A stretch of 52,060 nt of DNA, from NCBI GenBank assembly GCA_035556555.1, contig DATMES010000070.1:1-52060 (forward strand). The letters run 5' to 3'. Origin of the DNA: Frankiaceae bacterium. GTDB taxonomy: Bacteria; Actinomycetota; Actinomycetes; BP-191. Within the stretch, counting starts at the first letter, position 1; every line of letters begins with the position of its first letter. The position numbers and the translations under genes are program-made. The notes below the pieces were generated by a model. The model ran no database searches. It had not been told where the DNA came from and saw nothing but the letters and a program-made list of their open reading frames with translations. This document shows positions 34,780 through 41,505 of the stretch, one piece after another.

Positions 34780-35627
34780 GCGTCCTCCGGGGTGGCTCGC
34801 AGGCCGGCCGCGCGGCCGGAGTCGTACTCCTGACGCGACCCGCACACCGACGCGACGGAGCAGGCGCAGCGCCGCCCGGCGTCGTTGAGGCGTACGACGA
34901 CGCTGTCGGTGGGGACGTTGTGGCCGACGACCACGCCGGGCCCCTCCGGCGACTCGACGGGCTCGCCGACCTTGGGGGCCGTCGCCTTGAACTCCTGGTA
35001 CAGCGGGTGCTCGTACTTCAGGCAGCACATCAGGCGGCCGCAGGCGCCGCTGATCTTGAGCGGGTTGACCGGCAGGTCCTGGTCCTTCGCCATCCGGATC
35101 GAGACCGGCTCGAAGTCCTGGAGGAACGTCGCGCAGCACAGGTCGCGCCCGCACGGCCCGATGCCGCCCTGGACGCGCGCACTGTCACGCGCGCCGATCT
35201 GGCGCAGCTCGACCCGGCCGCCGAGCGTCTTGGCGAGGTCGCGGACGAGCGCGCGGAAGTCGATGCGGCCGTCGGCGGAGAAGTAGATCGTGTGCCGGTT
35301 GCGGCCCGGGACGTAGTCGACCGCGACGACCTTCATCGGGAGGCCGTGCTCCTTGATGAGCCGCTTCGCGGCGAGGCGGGCCTCGGCGCGCTTGCGGCGG
35401 TTGCGCTCGTCGCGCTGGAGGTCGTCGTTGCTCGCGATGCCCTGCAGCGTCGGGAGGCCGCCGATGTCCTCGGTGACGTACTGCGGCGCCCACACGCACT
35501 CCGCGACCTCGGGGCCGTCGTCGGTGGGGACGAGCACGAGGTCGCCGACCCGCGGCGCGTGCTCGCCGGGATCGAGGTAGTAGAGGCGCCCGTAGCGTTC
35601 GAACGACACGGCGCAGACCATGCCCAC
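34776..35627 (-). CDS. ricT: RicT/YaaT-type PSP1-domain protein
   Basis: 283 residues; GTG at 35627, or ATG two codons later. The PSP1 C-terminal domain lies at about residues 60-210. It has the characteristic double motif GPCGRDLCCATF and GACGRLMCCLKYEH, whose cysteines bind an Fe-S cluster in B. subtilis RicT (YaaT). There the Ric complex directs RNase Y and sporulation/competence; the actinobacterial role is open, since RicA/RicF are not seen here. ricT usually lies beside holB and tmk; here three genes separate them. It is divergent from a membrane gene with tandem DosR-like boxes between. Confidence 0.92.
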   Translation of the reverse strand: MGMVCAVSFERYGRLYYLDPGEHAPRVGDLVLVPTDDGPEVAECVWAPQYVTEDIGGLPTLQGIASNDDLQRDERNRRKRAEARLAAKRLIKEHGLPMKVVAVDYVPGRNRHTIYFSADGRIDFRALVRDLAKTLGGRVELRQIGARDSARVQGGIGPCGRDLCCATFLQDFEPVSIRMAKDQDLPVNPLKISGACGRLMCCLKYEHPLYQEFKATAPKVGEPVESPEGPGVVVGHNVPTDSVVVRLNDAGRRCACSVASVCGSRQEYDSGRAAGLRATPEDA

Positions 35628-35670
35628 GCGCCGATGCTACGTGCCGGGGTCGCGGCGCGCGGCCCGGATC

Positions 35671-35704
35671 GGGACGTACGTCCTCCTCTTCAGGGACCTA
35701 GGCC
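35671..35704. promoter_or_regulatory. Tandem DosR-like boxes between ricT and the membrane gene
   Basis: GGGACGTACGTCC (35671-35683) and GGGACCTAGGCC (35693-35704) fit one GGGACnTAnGnCC pattern and start 22 bp apart, two helical turns. They lie 71 to 38 bp before the ATG at 35742, where DosR (DevR) sites activate hypoxia/NO genes in mycobacteria. A third similar box is at 10985. No dosR-like gene is in the window, so the regulator is inferred. Confidence 0.45.
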
Positions 35705-35741
35705 GCTCGGTTCGCGGCACGCGGGGACGGACGATCGGGGC

Positions 35742-36935
35742 ATGACGCCGTTCACGCCTGTCCGTACGACGCTCGCGGTCGCTGGGGTGTGGGCCGCGGC
35801 GGCCGGCACGTGGCTGGTCGCGGGCTCCGCGCTGCCAGGCGGCCGGTGGCTGGCCGTGCACCTGTTCACGCTCGGCGTGCTGACCAACCTGCTCGCCGAC
35901 CTCATGCGGCACTTCGCCGCGACGCTGCTCCACGTCCGCGACGACGGCGGCCCGCATCTCTGGCGGATCGCGGCGCGCAACGCCGGCGTGCTCTTGGTGC
36001 TCACGGGCCGGGTGTCGGCGGTGCCATGGCTGGTCGCTGCTGGGGCGACCGTCGTCTCGGCGGAGGTGCTGCTCGGCTGGCGGGACGTACGCCGCATGCG
36101 CCGCCGCGCGCTGCCCGCGCGGCACGCGCCGGTGGTGCGGGCGTACCAGCGGGCGTACGGCGCGTTCCTCCACGCCGCGCTGCTCGGCGCGCTGCTGGGG
36201 ACCGGGGTGCTGCCAGGGCGCTGGTACGCGAACGTCCGCCTCGCCCACCTCCACGTCGCCCTCCTCGGCTGGGCGGGCGTGCCGGTGCTGGCGACGCTGG
36301 TGTTCCTCGGGCCGACGCTGCTGCGGGCTCGCGTCGCGGACGGCGCCGACGGTCGCGCCCGGCGCCTGCTGCCGGTCGCGGCGTACGGCGTCACGGCCGC
36401 GTCGTTCGCGCTGCTGCTCGGGCTGCGGCCGGTGGCGGCGATCGGCGTCGCGGCGTTCGCCTGGGCGGCGACCGTGCTGTGCTGGGACGTCGTACGGCTG
36501 CGCGGCGCGGCCCCCAACTCCGCGCTCGCCGTCGCGCTCGGCTGGCTCGTGCTCGCGGCGTGGGCCGACGCGGCGCTGCTGGCGCTGGACGCGACGGCGT
36601 ACCTCGACGCCGTCGGCGCCCTGGCGCTCGTCGGCGGCCTCGCGCCGGTCGTCGTGGCGGCCGCGGGCTACATCTGGGCGATGAGCGCGGGAGCCGACGT
36701 GGCGGCGCGGACTGCGCGGCTCGGCGCAGTCGCACGGTGGGCGACGGTCCGCGCGGTGCTCTGGCACGGCGGCACGGCGCTGCTCGCGACGGCGCTGCTC
36801 TCCCGCGCGCTCGACGTGCCGCTGCCCGGCGCGCTCTCGGCGCGGACGGCGCTGCTGGCCGTCGTCCTCTCGGCCGCGCTGTCGGCGGTGTCCGTCGCGA
36901 CCACGGCGGCGCGCCGCCGCCCCCGCTTCTCGTGA
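35742..36935 (+). CDS. Polytopic membrane protein with His-rich helices, heme-copper/NnrS-like
   Basis: 397 residues with about 11-12 hydrophobic helices and no signal peptide. Histidines occur inside helices: AVHLFTLGVLTNLLADLMRH, FAATLLH and RLAHLHVALLGWAGVPVLAT. This resembles heme-copper-oxidase-like membrane proteins and the membrane part seen with actinobacterial multicopper oxidases; NnrS-like proteins are another possibility. Heme or copper binding is inferred, not shown. The start is ATG at 35742. Upstream DosR-like boxes would fit induction by low oxygen or NO. The stop codon lies in a palindromic repeat. Confidence 0.7.
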   Translation: MTPFTPVRTTLAVAGVWAAAAGTWLVAGSALPGGRWLAVHLFTLGVLTNLLADLMRHFAATLLHVRDDGGPHLWRIAARNAGVLLVLTGRVSAVPWLVAAGATVVSAEVLLGWRDVRRMRRRALPARHAPVVRAYQRAYGAFLHAALLGALLGTGVLPGRWYANVRLAHLHVALLGWAGVPVLATLVFLGPTLLRARVADGADGRARRLLPVAAYGVTAASFALLLGLRPVAAIGVAAFAWAATVLCWDVVRLRGAAPNSALAVALGWLVLAAWADAALLALDATAYLDAVGALALVGGLAPVVVAAAGYIWAMSAGADVAARTARLGAVARWATVRAVLWHGGTALLATALLSRALDVPLPGALSARTALLAVVLSAALSAVSVATTAARRRPRFS

Positions 36936-36986
36936 TCTTGGCTGCGTTCGTGCTGCCCGGCCGACACGAACGCAGCCAAGATCACG
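36931..36986. repeat. 56-60-bp palindrome family, copy 4 of 4
   Basis: Perfect 22-bp arms (36931-36952, 36965-36986). The TGA of the membrane-protein gene lies inside the left arm. It separates that gene from the metallopeptidase-like operon 43 bp further on. Confidence 0.9.
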
Positions 36987-37029
36987 AAGTCGCGGGTTTG
37001 CCACCACCGCGCGGGGTACGAGCGCCCCC

Positions 37030-39426
37030 GTGGCGGATCTGACGATCCATCCGGCGACCGCGGCCGTCTCCATCGTGCCGGGCGCCGACCCGGCGACCCT
37101 CGACTTCACGGCCAGGCTGGGCCGCACCGACCTGCTCTCGTCCGACAGGGACCTCGCGCTGTACGACGAGCACGGCGCCCGGCTCGGCGGCGTCGACGTC
37201 GAGACGCCGCTCGGCACGATCGACCAGTACGGCACCTACACGGCGCCCGCACTGCCGTACGTCGACAAGGGCGGCACCCCTCGTACCAAGGTCAGGGTCC
37301 GCGCCACCGTCAAGGACGCCGGCGTGACGAAGCACGCCTGGGCCGACGTCACCCTCCGGCTCGGCTGGCCCGCGCACTGGCCGTACCTCGCGGACGCCGC
37401 GGGGTACCTGCCCGGCGGCCGGACGTGGGACGACGACGCCGGGCGCCGCGCCGCGGTCGTGCTCTACGACCTGCTGCTCCAGCTGCCCGAGGCGTGGTTC
37501 GAAGGCGTGGGCCCGGTGCCGATCCTGCGCCACGAGGTCCTCGAACGGCCGTTCCACTTCCCGCTGCCGTTCGCGTTCGTCGTGCTCGACGAGTCGTACC
37601 TGGACAGGAAGAACCCGAAGACCGAGAAGGCGCTCGCCAAGCTGAAGGACCCCAAGGACCGCGCCGACAGGCAGCGCGCCTACCGCGACCACATCGCGCC
37701 GTCGAAGGCCGGCGAACGTCCGACCGCCAACGAGCAGGAGCTCGTGCTGACGTTCCTCCACGAGTTCGCGCACGTGTACATGACCAACCGCTGCGGCGGC
37801 GCCGACGCCATCTCCCGCGACCTGCTCAGGATGAGCGGGCAGGTCTTCGAGGACGTCGCCATCCAGGCCACCACCGCCGTCGTCATCGGCGGCGCCGCGC
37901 TCGGCGCGGTGTGGCTGCTGCCGGCGCTGCCGTTCCTGTTCTGGGCGGGCGTGAACGGCTTCACCAAGCACGGCCTCAACCGCGACTTCATGTCCGACTA
38001 CGCCGGCGCGGTCGGCTGGAAGACGCCCAACTACAGCGTGCTGTCGTTCCCTGTCCTCGGCCCGATGATCGCGCCGTTCACCAGCGAGCCCCCGAACGTC
38101 GTCACCGCGTCGTACCTCGTGGGCAACGCCATCGGGCTGAAGCACGACAAGGTCGCCGCGAACCCGGCGCCGGCCGCGGGGTCGAGCGCCGCGGACGTGA
38201 CCACGTGGCTGACGACGATCGGCTTCCTCTCCGACTACTCGACGACCGACCCGCACGAGGACTGGGCCGAGGCGTGCATGATCCGCGCGTTCACCGCCAC
38301 GGCGACCAACGCGCTGCGGGAGCGCTCCGCGGACGAGCGGGAGGCGTTCCTCGGACGAAGGCCCGACAGCCGCCCGGTCCGCGCGGTCGACGCCGGCCGC
38401 CTCAGCCGGGTCAACGACCTGTACGGCAGGAAGAAGCACAAGCCGGTCGTGCCCGGCGCGGCGCTCGGCGACTACGCGAGCTGGGAGGTCGACCGCGTCT
38501 CGCGGGCCGTGGACCGCCGCCTCCTCGGCGTCGACGGCGACGACCTCCAGCGGTTCCTGCGCGCGACGCAGGCGTGGGACGACGGCCCGGGCAAGACGTA
38601 CGAGAAGACCGCCGAGGTGCTGCGCGCCCTGGAGCACGACGAGAGGGAGATGACGGCGGTCGCGTTCCTCCGCACCCTGGAACGCCACGGCGACGGGCTG
38701 CGCCGCTTCGCCGGGCCCGACCAGCCGGTCGCCGAGGGCGACGTGCTCGTGGCGCGGGACGGCAACCCGTTCGTCGTGGTCCGGGTGGACGGCGAGGGCC
38801 GGGCCGTCGCCGTGACCGGCCTGCCGTCGGAGCTGAGCGAGAAGACGAAGGCGGCCGACTTGCGGGTGCCGCTCGCGGACGTGCGCTACCACTGGGCGCC
38901 GTCGGCGGGGAAGCGGTCGTTCGGCAGCCATCCCGCGTACGGCGACCTCGACGCCACGCTCACCGCCCTGACCGGCCTCTGGGGCCGGGCCGAGACCAAG
39001 GACGGCAAGCGGCCCGTGGACGGGACGGGGCCGTTCTTCGCGGAGGCGCTGCGGGTGGCCGGCATGGAGGCGACGGAGTTCGCCCTGCCGAAGGAGCCGT
39101 CGCTGCGCGACGTCGTGGCGTTCTGGCACACGCACGGCGACGGGCCGCGCCGCTGGGCGCCCGGCGCGTTCGAGGTCTCGGTCGGCGACTGGGTGCTGTT
39201 CCACGACGAGAACCTCGCCGGCGTCGTCACCCGCGTGGCGGACGGCGTACCGGTGGACGTGCTCGCCGGCGGGCAGCCGCCGGACCCGGAGCCCGGCTCG
39301 TACCGCGACGTCGTCGCGGGCGACGCGCTGTGGGCGGTGCGGATGCTGCACGACGTGGACACCCACGACGTGCACTGGGTGTGGCGGGCGGCAGCGTCGG
39401 CCAGGACGTTCGGGAGGGCTCGATGA
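37030..39426 (+). CDS. Big-domain HExxH metallopeptidase-like protein of unknown role
   Basis: 798 residues from GTG at 37030, no signal peptide. A bacterial Ig-like (Big) domain spans about 1-110 (LTIHPATAAVSIVPG; GTIDQYGTYTAPA). A zinc-peptidase-like region follows: His244-Glu245-x-x-His248 in FLHEFAHVYMTN and a candidate third ligand in HEDWAEACM (Glu410/Glu414). A strongly hydrophobic stretch lies between them at about 283-311 (TTAVVIGGAALGAVWLLPAL). The C-terminal third has two beta modules (VAEGDVLVARDGNPFVVVRV; VSVGDWVLFHDENLAGVV) with a CHAP-like helix GPFFAEALRVAGM that lacks a catalytic Cys. It is coupled to the next gene by ATGA. Family not recognised; an injected effector or toxin is one possibility. 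Confidence 0.8.
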   Translation: MADLTIHPATAAVSIVPGADPATLDFTARLGRTDLLSSDRDLALYDEHGARLGGVDVETPLGTIDQYGTYTAPALPYVDKGGTPRTKVRVRATVKDAGVTKHAWADVTLRLGWPAHWPYLADAAGYLPGGRTWDDDAGRRAAVVLYDLLLQLPEAWFEGVGPVPILRHEVLERPFHFPLPFAFVVLDESYLDRKNPKTEKALAKLKDPKDRADRQRAYRDHIAPSKAGERPTANEQELVLTFLHEFAHVYMTNRCGGADAISRDLLRMSGQVFEDVAIQATTAVVIGGAALGAVWLLPALPFLFWAGVNGFTKHGLNRDFMSDYAGAVGWKTPNYSVLSFPVLGPMIAPFTSEPPNVVTASYLVGNAIGLKHDKVAANPAPAAGSSAADVTTWLTTIGFLSDYSTTDPHEDWAEACMIRAFTATATNALRERSADEREAFLGRRPDSRPVRAVDAGRLSRVNDLYGRKKHKPVVPGAALGDYASWEVDRVSRAVDRRLLGVDGDDLQRFLRATQAWDDGPGKTYEKTAEVLRALEHDEREMTAVAFLRTLERHGDGLRRFAGPDQPVAEGDVLVARDGNPFVVVRVDGEGRAVAVTGLPSELSEKTKAADLRVPLADVRYHWAPSAGKRSFGSHPAYGDLDATLTALTGLWGRAETKDGKRPVDGTGPFFAEALRVAGMEATEFALPKEPSLRDVVAFWHTHGDGPRRWAPGAFEVSVGDWVLFHDENLAGVVTRVADGVPVDVLAGGQPPDPEPGSYRDVVAGDALWAVRMLHDVDTHDVHWVWRAAASARTFGRAR

Positions 39427-40292
39427 CCGCCGCACTGACCGACCTCGACCGCGGGCTGGGAAACCTGCTCTTCCACGTCGGCCTCGAGACGGTCCGCCGC
39501 GGCGAGGAGGACATCCCCGTCTCTGTGCACCCCCTGGCCGTGCTCCTCCGCCTGCTGGTCGAGCGCGGCGCGGACGCCGAGGTGCGCGAACGCCTCCGCC
39601 CCGTGCTGAAAGAGGGCGACCACGCCGTCTGGGAGTGGGTCTACACGCACGGCGAGCCCACCGGCCGTACCGGCGCGGAGCCCGGCCAGCTCGTCGTGTG
39701 GCGGCGCGGCGCGAAGACGTACGACGGCATCGTCGTCGCCGCCGAGAAGGGCCGCCCGACGCAGGTCGTCACCGCGGACTCCCGGATCACGCTGGTGGAC
39801 GACCCCGTCGAGGTCGAGCAGATCGAGGAGGTCTGGTCGCTGTCGATCGAGCCGCGCGGCCACGACGAGGCGGTCGCGGCGTTCTACGGCGAGCCCTCCG
39901 CGCTGTACGACCTCGTGGCGCGGATGTGGGCGATCCAGATCGACAAGGCGGGCGGGGAGACGTTCGTCCTCTCGGAGCCGCGCGGCCTCGCCGGGTCGCT
40001 CGCGCGGCACGCGCCGGACTGGCTGCGCGACCCGATCTGGGCCGCCGACGACCTCGCCGGGGTCCGGGAGGCCGTCGACCGCGCGGGCCGCGGCGTGGTC
40101 GAGGCGGGCGGCGCGATGCCTCCCGGTACGTGGTGCTTCCTCGGCAGGTCCGCGCTGACCGTCGTGCTGTCGGTCGACCCCGAGGGCCGGCCCGTCGTCG
40201 GCCTGACCAACGGCGACCAGGGAGTGCGGGTCGAGCGCGTACCGCAGGACAAGATCAGCGGCGTGTGGGTGCCTGCCGTGAAGGAGCGCTAA
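39423..40292 (+). CDS. Partner of the HExxH protein, two further beta modules
   Basis: 289 residues from ATG at 39423, overlapping the upstream stop by four bases. No signal peptide or membrane helix. The N-terminal helical region (LLFHVGLETVRRGEEDIPVS) is followed by a module AEPGQLVVWRRGAKTYDGIV with VEQIEEVWSL, a helical section (about 150-225), and a second module MPPGTWCFLGRSALTVVLSV ending ISGVWVP. The two modules resemble those in the upstream protein, suggesting a common repeated fold across both products. It could be an immunity, chaperone or structural partner; function unknown. Confidence 0.8.
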   Translation: MTAALTDLDRGLGNLLFHVGLETVRRGEEDIPVSVHPLAVLLRLLVERGADAEVRERLRPVLKEGDHAVWEWVYTHGEPTGRTGAEPGQLVVWRRGAKTYDGIVVAAEKGRPTQVVTADSRITLVDDPVEVEQIEEVWSLSIEPRGHDEAVAAFYGEPSALYDLVARMWAIQIDKAGGETFVLSEPRGLAGSLARHAPDWLRDPIWAADDLAGVREAVDRAGRGVVEAGGAMPPGTWCFLGRSALTVVLSVDPEGRPVVGLTNGDQGVRVERVPQDKISGVWVPAVKER

Positions 40293-40343
40293 GGGCCTCC
40301 GTTCTTGGTGACATCCGCGGCGCCTTCCGCGCGGCGCGGCGGC

Positions 40344-41453
40344 CTACCCCGCGCGCAGCGCCAACGTGAGCTGCTCGACGGCGAGCAACGGCGTGACGTT
40401 CGCCGCGATGGCCTCGCGGCAGGCGAGCACCGCCTCGATCCGCCGCATCGTCGCCTCGGGCGCCGTGTCCGTCGCCGCGAGCCGGATCGTGTCGGACTGG
40501 TCCGCGTGGACGAGCGGCGCGCCCGCGCCGAGCTGCACGGTGAGCACGTCGCGGTACCACGCGACGAGGTCCACCAGCGCGCGGTCCAGCGAGTCGCGGC
40601 GGGCGCGGGTCTCACGTGAGCGCTGCTTCTTCGCGAGGTCGCTGTAGAGACCCGCGGTCCCGCGCCCCTTGCCCACGGTCTCGACGAACGACTCCGTCTC
40701 CGCCGCCGCGACCGCCTTCGTACGCCGCCCAGCCTCGTCGTCCGCGGCCTCCACGAGGTCGGCGGCGGCGGCGATGCACTCCCCCACGGTCGCCAGCCGT
40801 CCCGGCAGCTTGAGTGCCTCCTCGCGCTGGGCCCGCGCCGCCGCGTCGGTCGCCAGCGCCCGCGCGCGGCCCACGTGGCCCTGTGACGCGGCCGCGGCCC
40901 AGCGGGCGGTGGCGGGCTCGCTGCCGGCGCGTTCGAGCACGGTGGCGACGTCGTCGGCGGTCGGCAGCCGCAGCGTCACGAGCCGGCAGCGCGAACGGAT
41001 CGTCGGCGGCAGGTCCTCCGGGCTCGGCGCGCAGAGCAGGAACACCGTCCCCTCGGCCGGCTCCTCGATCGCCTTCAGCCAGGCGTTGGCGGCGGCCTCG
41101 GTGAGCCGGTCGGCGTCCTCCACGACGATGACGTGGGTACGCCCTCCCGTCGCCGACATCGACGCCGCGCGCACGACGCGGCGCGCCTCGTCGACCGAGA
41201 TCGACAGCCCGGCGGGCTCGACGACGACGAGGTTGGGGTGCGTACGGACGTCCACCTGGCGGCACGAGGGGCAGGCGTCGCAGCCGCCGTCGTCGCAGAG
41301 CAGTGCCGCCGCGAACGCCCGCGCGGCGACCGACCTGCCAGACCCCGGCGGCCCTGTGAACAGCCACGCGTGCGTCATCCCGTCACCGGCCACGGCGGCC
41401 GTCAGCGACGCGACGACGTCGCGCTGGCCGGTGAGCCGTTCGAACACGCTCAT
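40344..41453 (-). CDS. holB: DNA polymerase III delta-prime subunit
   Basis: Clamp-loader subunit. 369 residues: QRDVVASLTAAV, HAWLFTGPPGSGRSVAARAFAAAL (P-loop with Arg in place of the usual Lys, fitting the non-catalytic delta-prime), the zinc cysteines in LLCDDGGCDACPSC, IVVEDADRLTEAAANAWLKA (IEEPAEGTVFLL), and the SRC motif TIRSRC. The C-terminal helical collar domain follows. It follows the MFS-tmk fusion by 52 bp. Next to it ricT would be expected; an insert of three genes is found instead. Confidence 0.94.
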   Translation of the reverse strand: MSVFERLTGQRDVVASLTAAVAGDGMTHAWLFTGPPGSGRSVAARAFAAALLCDDGGCDACPSCRQVDVRTHPNLVVVEPAGLSISVDEARRVVRAASMSATGGRTHVIVVEDADRLTEAAANAWLKAIEEPAEGTVFLLCAPSPEDLPPTIRSRCRLVTLRLPTADDVATVLERAGSEPATARWAAAASQGHVGRARALATDAAARAQREEALKLPGRLATVGECIAAAADLVEAADDEAGRRTKAVAAAETESFVETVGKGRGTAGLYSDLAKKQRSRETRARRDSLDRALVDLVAWYRDVLTVQLGAGAPLVHADQSDTIRLAATDTAPEATMRRIEAVLACREAIAANVTPLLAVEQLTLALRAG

Positions 41454-41505
41454 GCCGGGGTCCCCGCGGCGGCGCGAGCGCAGCGAGCGGCGTCGTGGGG
41501 ATGGC

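Noticed and set aside
36931-36986. Insertion-sequence end or attachment site
   Set aside because: The palindromes have no nearby transposase or integrase and no flanking direct repeat that I could see; kept as a repeat family only.
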